Assembly (NCBI GenBank): GCA_019247135.1
Contig: JAFAPL010000530.1
Coordinates: forward strand, 1 to 9,983
Length of the DNA: 9,983 bases
Direction: 5' to 3'
Origin: Chloroflexota bacterium
GTDB lineage: Bacteria > Chloroflexota > UBA6077 > CF-72
Shown here one piece after another: positions 1-7,731 of the stretch (position 1 is the first letter of the stretch; each line of letters begins with the position of its first letter). The translations under genes were made by a program, and so were the position numbers. The notes under the pieces were generated by a model. The model was not told the DNA's origin and did no database searches. It saw nothing but the letters and a program-made list of their open reading frames with translations.

Positions 1-722
1 GGCTTTCCAAGTGGTACGGCCCCTTCAGAGCGGTGGATGGCGTGGATCTGGACGTGAATACGCGCGACATCCACGTCTTCATCGGACCGAACGGCGCAGG
101 CAAGTCGACGATGTTGAGCATGCTCGGCGGCCAGATCTTGCCGTCAGCTGGCGAGGTGTTCTTCGAGGGCAAGCCGCTCGGCACCAGCACACCGAGCCGG
201 CGCGCCCGCGCGGGTATTGGTCGTTCGTTTCAGCTCACCAGCATCATCCCCGGCTTCTCGTGCCTCGAGAACGTGGTCCTGGCCGTCCAGGCGCATCGCG
301 GGCTGCTGGGTTTGCTGCGCCTGCACAGCCGTGCCGAGGATCTTTTCCGCGCGCGCGACCTCCTGAATCTGGTCGACCTGGGAGCAGCCGCCGATGTGCC
401 AGCCGATCAGCTCTCGCATGGGCAGCAGCGTTCACTCGAAATCGCGGTTGCCCTCGGCGGGCAACCGCGCCTGCTTTTGCTGGATGAGCCGTCATCCGGC
501 ATGAGCGCGCACGAGCGTGCCGGCCTCGCTGACGTGCTGAAACGTGTGGTCAACAGCGCTACCGTCGTGATGGCCGAGCATGACGTGCATGTGGTCCGTA
601 CCGTTGCAACGCGTGTGACGGCATTCGCGGAGGGCAAGAAGATCGCCGAAGTCACCGCCGACGAGGTGTTCGATTCCGCCGATGTTCGTCGTGTGTTTCT
701 GCGAGGCGCGCGCCCAGCATGA
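1..722 (+). CDS. livG: LivG-like ABC transporter ATP-binding protein (5' end cut by window)
   Basis: ATPase subunit of a branched-chain amino-acid type (HAAT) importer; it would bind the cytoplasmic face of the LivH/LivM permeases and power uptake. The reading frame is already open at base 3 and reads LSKWYGPFRAVDGVDLDV, the usual LivG opening, so the GTG at 33 is internal and the true start lies outside the window, probably only several residues upstream. Visible motifs are Walker A GPNGAGKST (bases 84-110), the LivG-type signature LSHGQQ (from 411), Walker B LLLLDEP with catalytic Glu (about 474-494) and the switch His in AEHD (about 573-584). All ATPase residues are intact. Its stop overlaps the start of the next ATPase gene by four bases (ATGA), implying coupled translation. 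LivG identity rests on the LSHGQQ signature and gene order; the ligand is not known. Confidence 0.93.
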   Translation, partial: LSKWYGPFRAVDGVDLDVNTRDIHVFIGPNGAGKSTMLSMLGGQILPSAGEVFFEGKPLGTSTPSRRARAGIGRSFQLTSIIPGFSCLENVVLAVQAHRGLLGLLRLHSRAEDLFRARDLLNLVDLGAAADVPADQLSHGQQRSLEIAVALGGQPRLLLLDEPSSGMSAHERAGLADVLKRVVNSATVVMAEHDVHVVRTVATRVTAFAEGKKIAEVTADEVFDSADVRRVFLRGARPA

Positions 723-1450
723 TGCTCGAAGTCGACGACCTGCACGCCTTCTATGGCGCGAGCCACGTGGTCCAGGGCGTGTCGTTTTCCATCGACCAGG
801 GCGAGGCGGTGGCCCTGATGGGACGCAACGGCGTCGGCAAGACCAGCACGCTCAAGTCGATCATGGGCATGGATACGCGAACGCGCGGAACCATCAAGTT
901 CCTGGGCAAGCCCTTTCGCGGGGTGGCCGCACATCAGCGGGCGGCGCGCGGCCTCGGCTACGTTCCCGAAGAACGTGCCGTGTTTCCGCAGATGACGGTC
1001 GAAGAAAACATCCGCATCGGCGCGCTCCTTCAGCCCGGTTCTGATCAGCAGGGGTGCCTGGAGCGGGCGTACTCGCTCTTTCCCATCTTGCGCGAGCGGC
1101 GCAAGCAGATGGCAGGCACGCTCAGCGGCGGACAACAAAAGATGCTCGCCCTCGCCCGAGCAATTGCGCTCCAACCGAAGCTGCTCATGGTCGACGAACC
1201 GACCGAAGGCCTGATGCCCGCGAACGTCGAACTGATCACGAACGCGCTCGTGGCCGCAACGCAGTCGGGACTGACCGTCCTGGTGGTCGACTCGTCCTTC
1301 GACCTGGTGCGCCAGCTGTGTAGCCGTATCTACGCGATGGACCGCGGAGTCCTGACCGGCAGGTATAGCCCAGCCGATTTTTCGAGCCCGGACGAGTTAG
1401 CCGCGACCTATCTTGGGACCAGCCAGCAGGCGAACGGCCGCGCGCCTTGA
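719..1450 (+). CDS. livF: LivF-like ABC transporter ATP-binding protein
   Basis: Second ATPase of the HAAT importer, expected to pair with the LivG-like subunit. The 243 residues match the usual LivF length. Motifs in order are Walker A GRNGVGKT (35-42), the LivF-type segment YVPEERAVFPQMTVEENI (81-98), signature LSGGQQ (135-140) and Walker B LLMVDEPTEGL (155-165) with catalytic Glu160. The switch-loop segment reads VVDSSFD (189-195), where LivF proteins normally have VEQN; both the acidic residue and the following Gln/His are changed. ATG at 719 overlaps the upstream stop. A second ATG follows directly at 722, so either codon could serve. The LivH-like gene follows 36 bases downstream. Assignment to LivF rather than LivG comes from the Walker B context and the position in the operon. 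Confidence 0.93.
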   Translation: MMLEVDDLHAFYGASHVVQGVSFSIDQGEAVALMGRNGVGKTSTLKSIMGMDTRTRGTIKFLGKPFRGVAAHQRAARGLGYVPEERAVFPQMTVEENIRIGALLQPGSDQQGCLERAYSLFPILRERRKQMAGTLSGGQQKMLALARAIALQPKLLMVDEPTEGLMPANVELITNALVAATQSGLTVLVVDSSFDLVRQLCSRIYAMDRGVLTGRYSPADFSSPDELAATYLGTSQQANGRAP

Positions 1451-1475
1451 TGCTTCGCATCTTCTCGCCGCCCGC

Positions 1476-1481
1476 AAGGAA
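1476..1481 (+). promoter_or_regulatory. Ribosome binding site for the LivH-like gene
   Basis: AAGGAA lies five bases ahead of the GTG at 1487. It supports that GTG as the start of the permease gene, because the ATG overlapping the previous stop (1450) is in a different frame. Confidence 0.6.
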
Positions 1482-1486
1482 GCCGA

Positions 1487-2350
1487 GTGGTTAATCAGAT
1501 CTTGCTGCAATTGTTGAACGGCTTGATGGTCGGCTCCTCGCTCGCGCTCGTCGCGGCTGGGCTGGCCTTGCTCTTCGGCGTGCTGCACATCATCAACTTC
1601 GCCCAGGGCGACTTTTTCATGATGGGCGGTTACGCCGTCTGGTTTATGCTGAACCTGACGCACAACTACGTTGCCGCCATGGTCCTCGGGACGGTTCTGG
1701 TGGCGATCGTCGGCGGCCTGCTGCTGTCGGCGATCGTGTGGCCGCTGTTGCAGCGCTCCCAGGTGTTGATCCTCCTGGCCACCCTGGGCTTGAGTCTGAT
1801 CTTGCAGCAGGGCGCCACGAACATCCTGGGTGGTGACACCAAACTGGTCCCGCCGCCGCTGGCGGTAAGTGTGCCGATCGGCCCCATCCTCTACCCGGCG
1901 TATGACCTGGTGGTGATCGCCGCCGGCATTGCCGTCTTGGCCCTCGGCTACTTCGCGCTCCAGTACACCCGCTACGGCATCTGGCTGCGCGCCGTCGCCC
2001 AGAACCGCCCGATGGCGGCGAGTCTCGGTGTGCCGGTACCTCGCGTGTACATTCTCGCGTTTGCGATCTGCTCAGGCCTGGCAGCCCTTGCGGGCGGGTT
2101 GTTGCTGCCGCTGTATTCCGTGTATCCGACCGTCGGCTCAGACGTGACGCTGAACGCATTCATCATCGTCGTGGCCGGCGGACTGGGCAACTTCCGTGGA
2201 GCAGCCATCATCTCCCTGCTGGTCGGCGAGGTGCAATCGTTAGGCTCGCTGGTGCTCAAGCCGTCCGTGTTGGAGGTCGTGCTGTTTGCGCTCGTCATCT
2301 TGCTGTTGATGGTGCGTTCGCGCCGCCAGCACGCGCTGGTCCGCCTGTGA
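1487..2350 (+). CDS. livH: LivH-like branched-chain amino-acid ABC permease
   Basis: Inner-membrane permease of the HAAT importer, 287 residues, the normal length for LivH. It is almost wholly hydrophobic, with about eight membrane segments (roughly residues 5-34, 60-87, 92-112, 138-160, 187-209, 222-250 and 261-276, some holding two passes). The LivH hallmark GLALLFGVLHIINFAQGD (25-42) is near the N-terminus, and GGLGNFRGAAIISLLVGEVQ (231-250) is the C-terminal loop-helix that meets the ATPases in this family. The start is GTG, chosen because AAGGAA sits five bases upstream. The stop overlaps the start of the LivM-like gene in a GTGA junction. The substrate could be branched-chain amino acids, amides, urea or small aromatic or organic acids; the family does not decide this. 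Confidence 0.93.
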   Translation: MVNQILLQLLNGLMVGSSLALVAAGLALLFGVLHIINFAQGDFFMMGGYAVWFMLNLTHNYVAAMVLGTVLVAIVGGLLLSAIVWPLLQRSQVLILLATLGLSLILQQGATNILGGDTKLVPPPLAVSVPIGPILYPAYDLVVIAAGIAVLALGYFALQYTRYGIWLRAVAQNRPMAASLGVPVPRVYILAFAICSGLAALAGGLLLPLYSVYPTVGSDVTLNAFIIVVAGGLGNFRGAAIISLLVGEVQSLGSLVLKPSVLEVVLFALVILLLMVRSRRQHALVRL

Positions 2351-3366
2351 GCGCACGGCGCCTTCCGGCTGCCGAACTGCTGCTTGCGGCGGTGCTGGTT
2401 CTGGTGCTGGCTGTCGTCCCGCCCCTGATTGGCGGGTACCTCGTTCGCGCGCTGACGAGCTATTTGATCTTTGGTCTGCTCGCCCTGGCCGTTGGCCTGA
2501 TCACCGGGTATGGCCGCCTGTTCAACCTGGGGATCGGCGCCAACTTCGGCGTGAGCGCCTATACCGTCGCCATCCTGACTCACCAGGGCATCACCAACCC
2601 GTTGGTGCTGCTCGGGGCAGCGGTCCTCGCCGGCATCGTCGTGGCACTGTTGTTCGCCTTCTATGCGCTGACCTCGAGCGGCATCGAATACCTCATGCTC
2701 ACCTTCCTCACGACCCTGGCGTTCGCCGCGTTGCCGCTGACTGCCCTCGATCTGACGGGCGGCGACAACGGTTTGACCGTCGTGGGCGGGCTGGGCATCT
2801 CCTTCGGCTTCAATCCACTCGTCGGCAACTCGTTCTACTGGTTCGCGCTTGCCGTGGTCACGCTGTGCACCGCGGTGTCGTGGTTCATCCTGGCATCCCA
2901 GACCGGACGGGCGATCCAGGCCATCGGGCGCAACCCATCGCGCGCCGCCGCGATGGGCTACAGCGTCGCTCAGTACCGAGTTGCCCTGACGCTGTACTCG
3001 AGTGTGATCGCGTCACTCGGTGGGTGGCTCTACGCGCTCCAGACGGGCTTCGTATTCATCGATCTGCTCGGTCTGGGGAATTCAACGAATGGGCTCGTGT
3101 ATGCACTTATCGGCGGTGTCGACACGATTCTTGGCCCGCTGCTCGGCGCCGCATTCTTACGCGCGTTGACCGATCAGCTTAGCCGTGGCGGGAGCACGCA
3201 GTCGTCCTTGTATCTGGGAATCGTGCTGATGCTCGTGGTTTATTTCATTCCCGAAGGCATTCTTGGTCTGGTACGCCGTCTCCGCGCACGGCGCCAGCCA
3301 AAGCTGGCTCGGCAGGCCGACGCCGAGGCGCCCGAACCAGTCGCCGCGGGTATGGGTACAAACTAA
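2347..3366 (+). CDS. livM: LivM-like branched-chain amino-acid ABC permease
   Basis: Second permease subunit, 339 residues, forming a heterodimer with the LivH-like protein. It begins at a GTG that overlaps the preceding stop by four bases, so translation is probably coupled. Family marks are LTGGDNGLTV (136-145; compare the LivM TGGxxGL motif), AIGRNPSRAAAMGYSVAQYR (192-211, the conserved cytoplasmic loop) and IGGVDTILGPLLGAAF (255-270). Hydrophobic segments run from residue 10 to about 310. The C-terminal 30 residues are a charged, Ala/Pro-rich cytoplasmic tail. The binding-protein gene follows after 29 bases and has its own ribosome binding site. Confidence 0.93.
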   Translation: MSARRLPAAELLLAAVLVLVLAVVPPLIGGYLVRALTSYLIFGLLALAVGLITGYGRLFNLGIGANFGVSAYTVAILTHQGITNPLVLLGAAVLAGIVVALLFAFYALTSSGIEYLMLTFLTTLAFAALPLTALDLTGGDNGLTVVGGLGISFGFNPLVGNSFYWFALAVVTLCTAVSWFILASQTGRAIQAIGRNPSRAAAMGYSVAQYRVALTLYSSVIASLGGWLYALQTGFVFIDLLGLGNSTNGLVYALIGGVDTILGPLLGAAFLRALTDQLSRGGSTQSSLYLGIVLMLVVYFIPEGILGLVRRLRARRQPKLARQADAEAPEPVAAGMGTN

Positions 3367-3383
3367 GGTAAATAGTTCGAGAG

Positions 3384-3389
3384 AGGGAG
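3384..3389 (+). promoter_or_regulatory. Ribosome binding site for the binding-protein gene
   Basis: AGGGAG six bases before ATG 3396, within a purine-rich GAGA stretch (3380-3390). A strong separate site suits a binding protein that must be made in excess over the membrane subunits. Confidence 0.6.
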
Positions 3390-3395
3390 ACTCGT

Positions 3396-4808
3396 ATGAC
3401 GAGAGAGAGGCTCATCTATTGGCTTGGCGCGCTCACGTTTGTAGCCGCCGCGTGTTCCGCACCGGCGTCAGCACCGCCTGCCGCCGCGCCTACGACTGCA
3501 CCCGCCGCCGCACCGACGAGTGCCCCCGCAGCCGCGGCGAAACCTTCCCCGGCGGCGTCGGCCGTCGCTTCCGTCGTCGCCACCACCGCGCCGGCGGCTG
3601 GGGCGACCACCGCGCCGGCGGCAGCGCCGACTGGATCGCCCATCACCGTGGGCGTCATGGACGACGTGACCGGTGTGGGCGCAATCGAAGGCGCGCTGAT
3701 GCGTATCAGCACTGAGCTGGCGGTCAAACGCGCCAACGACTCAGGCGGCATCAACGGGCACCCCGTGAAAGTGCAGTACGTCGATCCGAAAGGCGACGCT
3801 ACGCAATCGCAGCAACTGGCGACTCAGCTGGCGCAGCAGGACAACGTCGACGTGCTCGCGGGCGGGATCTTCAGCCCCGAGTGCCTCGGCGTCCAGGCTC
3901 TGGCCGCCAAGCTACAGATTGTTTACGTGCCGCTGAACGGCTGCGCGACCGACGCTCTGACCGCCAAGTCGTGCGACAAGTACACGTTCCGCATCTACCC
4001 GGTGGGCGCCCAGATCGACCAGCCGACGTTCAAGTACGAAGTGTCCAGTCTGGGCAAGGAATGGGCCATCATCTACCCCGATTACGCGCTCGGCCAGTCG
4101 GCGCTCGCGACCAGCGAAGCCGCGCTACAGGCAAATGGAGCGGAGTACACGACGAAGATCGCAATTCCGCTGGGCGAGGCCAACGTCACGCCGTACGTAT
4201 CGAAGGTGCCAACGGACGGGTCTGTCAATGCGCTGTATGTGACGGAGACTGGTAGCGATCTGGCGCGTGTGATGCAGGTGATCCAGCAGTTCGGGATCAA
4301 TCAGAAGACTTCCATCGTGGCTACGCTCGGCAAAGAGTCGTATGCGGGTGTCTATCCCGACGCATTGAGCGGCGCCTACATCCGCGGTGGACGACCGTCC
4401 GACGGACTGCCTGGCAACGCGGATGACGCCAAATTCATGCAGGACTGGATCGCTGTCGGCAAAGCGAACTCCGATATCACGGGTCCGCTGGGCGGGGTCG
4501 ACCATCTCACCGCTGGCAATAACAACGGCTACAACGCCTATATCTCGATGATGGCGCTGGTGTACGCGATGCGGCAGGCGAACTTCACGGGCAAAGCAGA
4601 TACCGAAAAGCTGGTGTCGTCCTTCGAAACGCTGACAGTGCCGCAAGGTCCGGACTTCCCCGATGGCAACATCATCATGAACAAAGACGACCATCAGGGG
4701 CGCATCACGTACTACGTGTTGAAGATCAACGGCCAGACTGAGGACGTGGTGCAAACGTTCAGCGCGGACTCGCTGCCGATGGTTGGGACCTGCAAGATCG
4801 GCGGCTGA
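3396..4808 (+). CDS. livK: LivK-like substrate-binding lipoprotein of the ABC importer
   Basis: Extracytoplasmic solute-binding protein, Leu/Ile/Val-binding (periplasmic binding protein type 1, Peripla_BP_6) family, 470 residues. The N-terminus is a lipoprotein signal: MTRER, a hydrophobic stretch, then FVAAAC with the lipidated Cys at residue 20. Residues 21-82 are an Ala/Pro/Thr/Ser-only linker that would tether the domain to the membrane. The folded domain starts near ITVGVMDDVTGVGA (83-96) and continues with SGGINGHPVKVQYVDPKGDA, typical of the family, to the C-terminus. Cysteines in the folded part (SPECLG, LNGCATD, KSCDKY and the near-terminal GTCKIGG) may form disulfides. It lies directly behind both permeases, so it very likely supplies their ligand. 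The ligand cannot be assigned from sequence reading. The linker is a compositional oddity and contains an exact DNA repeat. Confidence 0.92.
   Translation: MTRERLIYWLGALTFVAAACSAPASAPPAAAPTTAPAAAPTSAPAAAAKPSPAASAVASVVATTAPAAGATTAPAAAPTGSPITVGVMDDVTGVGAIEGALMRISTELAVKRANDSGGINGHPVKVQYVDPKGDATQSQQLATQLAQQDNVDVLAGGIFSPECLGVQALAAKLQIVYVPLNGCATDALTAKSCDKYTFRIYPVGAQIDQPTFKYEVSSLGKEWAIIYPDYALGQSALATSEAALQANGAEYTTKIAIPLGEANVTPYVSKVPTDGSVNALYVTETGSDLARVMQVIQQFGINQKTSIVATLGKESYAGVYPDALSGAYIRGGRPSDGLPGNADDAKFMQDWIAVGKANSDITGPLGGVDHLTAGNNNGYNAYISMMALVYAMRQANFTGKADTEKLVSSFETLTVPQGPDFPDGNIIMNKDDHQGRITYYVLKINGQTEDVVQTFSADSLPMVGTCKIGG
3582..3622 (+). repeat. Direct repeat inside the lipoprotein linker
   Basis: ACCACCGCGCCGGCGGC occurs exactly at 3582-3598 and again at 3606-3622, a 24-base period. 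It codes for the TTAPAA units of the Ala/Pro/Thr linker. It lies in frame, so gain or loss of a copy would change the linker length by eight residues without a frameshift. Confidence 0.85.
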
Positions 4809-4876
4809 GCGGTCCGCGCTTTTAGTCTGGAGTCAGGGCGCGACCGGCTGCATCACGGTCCGCGGCAGACGAACCG
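4809..4876. other. Convergent spacer between the importer operon and the hydrolase gene
   Basis: A 68-base gap where two genes end facing each other. It holds a 9-base direct repeat, CGGTCCGCG, at 4810-4818 and 4856-4864, and a short TTTT at 4820-4823. I find no stem with a following T-run that would make a convincing bidirectional terminator. Confidence 0.5.
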
Positions 4877-6784
4877 TCATGTCTTGGGCATCTGGGCCAG
4901 CGCGTTATACGCCGGGCGCCCACTCCAGTCGTCGCGCAGCACGCCGAAGCCCCACTTCTCATCCGTTTGCGGCACGGCGAGCTGGAAGTTCAGGTTCCAC
5001 TGCATCATCGCCGCGACGTAATCCAGCGAGCGGGCCATCTGAAATGCCTGGACCAGGAAGGTTGCTTGCGTCGTCGCGTCGATGGACGAGCAATACTCGT
5101 AGCCGGGCGGAGGCGTTGGATTCGAGCAATAGCCGAATTCGGTGAACCAGATCTTCTTCCCGCCCTCACCTTGCTGCACCATGAGGTCGCGGTACTGGCC
5201 CACGCGGTAGAAGGCAAAGAAACTGGGGTCGTTGTTGAAGCCTCCCGACAGACTGCACTGTGGTGTCGCCGGCGTGCAATCTGGCGGATTCGAGAACCCG
5301 CTCGGGTGCGCGGAGAGCGCATCGTAATAGTTCTTTACCGCTCCGCCTTCCAGCGCAAATAGCTGCTGGAGGTACATGAGATCGTCAATCGACTGGCCGG
5401 GGATGTTGGCGCCGGTCGGGCTGGGCGCGCCGAGGAGCACCGTCGCATTCGGGTCGCCGGCCTTGATGCCGGTGTATCCCGCCTGGAGCAGCGGCAAGTA
5501 ATTGGAGGGGTCGACGTTGCCGGCGCCCATCTCAACTGCCAGGTTCTGCTCGTGCCAGACCTCGTACGCCTGGACCTTGCCGGCGTAACGTGCCGCCAGC
5601 GCTTGCATGAACGTCCGATAGGTGTTCGGGTCCGCGGGCGTGAGGCCACTGGTGGGACCCCGATAGAACGCGGGCGCATGCAGCGGGCTGAGCAGGACTT
5701 TCAGGCCGGCCGCGTTGGCGGTGTTCACGATGCTATCCAGCTCCGACCAGTCGTAGACGCCTGGCGCCGTTTCCACCTGCGGCCACTCCAGCTGGTGGGC
5801 CACCCAGCTGAAGCCGGCCTTGCCGATCAGCCCGACAGTCATCTGCTTCGCGTCCTGACTGAAGTACCACATATGGGCGTTGAAGCCGTATCCCCACGTG
5901 CTCGTTACCGGCCCACCGCCACCACCACCGCCTGGTTGCTGGGCGACAAATGCGTTGGTGAGGTCACTGTTCGGCAGATCGGCCGGGCGTGCAATCGAGA
6001 GTGGCTTGGTCGGATCGTACTGTTGGTAGTAGCGGCTGGTCCGCGCCTCTCCCTGGAGGTCAGGCGGCAGGTTCTGTCCCGTCAGAATCGACTTGAAGTA
6101 ATCCGCCAGCAACAGACCTTGCGTGCACGTGCACGTGGCGTCGTAGTGCATGATGCTGCGCTGGAAGCGCTGGTAGATGAAGTTGCGGTTGGTCGGGTCG
6201 TACGTCGGCTTGCTGGTGGGGGCGCCCCAGATCTGCAGGTTGAGCCCAGGCAGCAGGTTTTGTTGGCAGTCCTGGTTCGGAAAAGCGTCCGCGCACGTAA
6301 CCGTGTTGCTGAAGGTCTGAAAGAAGTTGACGGGTTGTCCGTCGAAAGTGTCTGGCGCCTGCTGCTGGGTGAAGGCAATGATATTTGTGGCGTAGTTCGG
6401 ATCGGACACCGTTGGTGTTGCGTCCACCACGGACGGATCAGGAGCGGGGAATGCGCTGCCGTTGATGTTCGTGTACGGCATCAGGCCGGGGTCGAGCAGG
6501 TTGAGCGTCTGAACTCCGCCGTCAGCCTGGAGCTGCATGATGTTGCGCTGGAAGATCTGGACTTGAAAACCGTCGAGCTTGAACTGGCGTGAAACCGGAA
6601 AGCCGAAGGTCGGCACACCACCGCGACCCTGGAAGAAATTCCAGAACGCATCGTTGTCGATACGGAAGTTCGTCTGAGAAAAGAAGCGGGGGTCCGCGCC
6701 TTGAGCAGCGGCTGGCGGCGCGGTCGGCGCAACCACGGTTGCCAGGAGCGCCACGATTGCCAGAACACGAGTGCAACGGTGCAT
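4877..6784 (-). CDS. Secreted glycoside hydrolase-like protein with N-terminal repeat region
   Basis: A 635-residue secreted protein. The start is ATG at 6784 because AGGAG lies six bases ahead and a clear signal peptide follows (MHRCTRVLAIVALLATVV, likely cut after PPAAA near residue 27); ATG 6790 has no spacing. Residues about 40-100 contain FWNFFQGRGGVPTFGFPVSR and GFQVQIFQRNIMQLQ, and a weaker second copy lies at about 180-240 (NFIYQRFQRSIMHYD). A seven-glycine linker (about 285-291) leads to a TIM-barrel-like domain (about 297-630) resembling clan A hydrolases such as GH39/GH5. The likely acid/base is Glu412 in YEVWHEQN and the likely nucleophile Glu549 in IWFTEFGY. Eight or more Cys suggest disulfides, fitting an extracellular enzyme. 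Substrate is unknown; a non-catalytic sugar-binding or wall-associated role is possible because the WNEPN motif is altered. Confidence 0.8.
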   Translation of the reverse strand: MHRCTRVLAIVALLATVVAPTAPPAAAQGADPRFFSQTNFRIDNDAFWNFFQGRGGVPTFGFPVSRQFKLDGFQVQIFQRNIMQLQADGGVQTLNLLDPGLMPYTNINGSAFPAPDPSVVDATPTVSDPNYATNIIAFTQQQAPDTFDGQPVNFFQTFSNTVTCADAFPNQDCQQNLLPGLNLQIWGAPTSKPTYDPTNRNFIYQRFQRSIMHYDATCTCTQGLLLADYFKSILTGQNLPPDLQGEARTSRYYQQYDPTKPLSIARPADLPNSDLTNAFVAQQPGGGGGGGPVTSTWGYGFNAHMWYFSQDAKQMTVGLIGKAGFSWVAHQLEWPQVETAPGVYDWSELDSIVNTANAAGLKVLLSPLHAPAFYRGPTSGLTPADPNTYRTFMQALAARYAGKVQAYEVWHEQNLAVEMGAGNVDPSNYLPLLQAGYTGIKAGDPNATVLLGAPSPTGANIPGQSIDDLMYLQQLFALEGGAVKNYYDALSAHPSGFSNPPDCTPATPQCSLSGGFNNDPSFFAFYRVGQYRDLMVQQGEGGKKIWFTEFGYCSNPTPPPGYEYCSSIDATTQATFLVQAFQMARSLDYVAAMMQWNLNFQLAVPQTDEKWGFGVLRDDWSGRPAYNALAQMPKT

Positions 6785-6790
6785 GTTCAT

Positions 6791-6795
6791 CTCCT
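6791..6795 (-). promoter_or_regulatory. Ribosome binding site deciding the hydrolase start
   Basis: AGGAG on the minus strand, six bases before ATG 6784 and directly abutting ATG 6790. Only the downstream ATG has workable spacing, which removes the 25 codons of open frame running up to 6859. Confidence 0.7.
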
Positions 6796-6927
6796 GCCGG
6801 GGATGGGTGACGGAATGGTTCGCCTTTCGACACTTACCGCCATGACCAGTCTCATTCACAACGGCGTGCAGTTCAACCCCGGCGTTGGCAGCCGGCGTGG
6901 GCCCTCGATGTAGCCTCGGGCAAGCGA
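6796..6927. other. Upstream region of the hydrolase gene
   Basis: About 130 bases between the end of the decarboxylase-like gene and the hydrolase start, both on the minus strand. It should carry either a promoter for the hydrolase or read-through from the upstream pair. A minus-strand TTGAAC (6874 down to 6869) is the best -35-like string, but no good -10 lies at 17 bases. A 5-base stem around 6880-6896 has no T-run. No further gene is visible. Confidence 0.4.
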
Positions 6928-7731
6928 TTACGGCTCGAACAGCTCATCCACGCTGAGCTTGCGCGGCGTGATCCCCTGTTCATACGCATAGCGCGTCAGA
7001 GTCTCGAACGCCGCCCGGCTGGGCTCGATACCGATCGGCGGCACGTTGGCGCCGTCTCCGGCGCGAGCACGCTCGAACAGGTCGATGATGTCGTCGCGCA
7101 GCGGCAGCAGCTCCTTCTTGATCGCCACCACGTGGTTGACCGGCCGGACGCCAGTACGCTCGGACCACGCCGCCTCGGCCGCCGCCGGCTCGGGCAGCAA
7201 GGTTCGAATGCGGTCCGACGGCGGTATCCCGATCGCCGCCGCCAGCGAGCCGTTGTTCAACAGCTCGTCCAACGGCGCAGACGCACGTGAGACGTTCGGT
7301 GGATCGCGATAGGCGTCCAGGTGCGAACCCTCGGTGGTCACCCACTTCAAAGACGAAAGGTCAACCCCGAATTCATCCTGCAGCACCCCGCGCACCCACA
7401 CGCCGGTGGTCTGTGTATACGACCGAACCCCGAGCGTCTTGCCGTTCAGCTCCGACGGATCCTTGATCGAGCCAGCGCTCACCAGCGAGCCCAGAATCGA
7501 CGAGCGCACCAGCACAATCGGTAACGCGACGATCGGTTGCTCGAGCACCCTGGCGATCATGTACGTGCACAGCGCCATCTCCGAAATGTCGTAGGCCAGG
7601 TCATTGGCCATGGCTCGGAATGCCCGCGTAATGGGCGAGATTTCCTCGAACTCGAGCGGCACGCGCGCTGAGGCCACAGAGCCATCCTTCAGCGCTCGCG
7701 TGTGGTCGTACGTGCCGATTGCAATCTTCAT
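6928..7731 (-). CDS. 4,5-dihydroxyphthalate decarboxylase-like protein (NMT1-like / PBP2 fold)
   Basis: A 267-residue cytoplasmic protein with no signal peptide. It resembles proteins annotated as 4,5-dihydroxyphthalate decarboxylase, which have a type 2 periplasmic-binding-protein-like fold. Marks are TYDHTRALKDGSV near the N-terminus (7-19; family members read DYDHTxxLxDGxV), YDISEMALCTYMIAR (47-61; compare FDVSEMSLSSY) and LNGKTLGVRSYTQTTGVWVRG (95-115; compare LKGKxVGVxxYxxTAxxWxRG). It is somewhat shorter than the roughly 320-330 residues I would expect. ATG overlaps the stop of the upstream RraA-like gene by four bases (ATGA), so the two are coupled. True members convert 4,5-dihydroxyphthalate to protocatechuate, but many proteins carrying this name have untested activity; the family call is stronger than the reaction. 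Confidence 0.75.
   Translation of the reverse strand: MKIAIGTYDHTRALKDGSVASARVPLEFEEISPITRAFRAMANDLAYDISEMALCTYMIARVLEQPIVALPIVLVRSSILGSLVSAGSIKDPSELNGKTLGVRSYTQTTGVWVRGVLQDEFGVDLSSLKWVTTEGSHLDAYRDPPNVSRASAPLDELLNNGSLAAAIGIPPSDRIRTLLPEPAAAEAAWSERTGVRPVNHVVAIKKELLPLRDDIIDLFERARAGDGANVPPIGIEPSRAAFETLTRYAYEQGITPRKLSVDELFEP

Noticed and set aside
407..1174. A 255-codon minus-strand open frame over the two ATPase genes
   Set aside because: It lies antisense to two frames with complete ATPase motifs, and the translation looks random.
4809..4876. Bidirectional terminator in the convergent gap
   Set aside because: Only short imperfect complementarity and a direct, not inverted, repeat are present.
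5552..6592. A 346-codon plus-strand open frame opposite the hydrolase gene
   Set aside because: It is the antisense shadow of a gene with a signal peptide, a ribosome binding site and catalytic motifs; its Arg/Val-rich translation has no family marks.
6869..6896. Promoter or hairpin upstream of the hydrolase
   Set aside because: TTGAAC has no acceptable -10 at 16-18 bases, and the CCGGC/GCCGG stem is only five pairs without a T-run.
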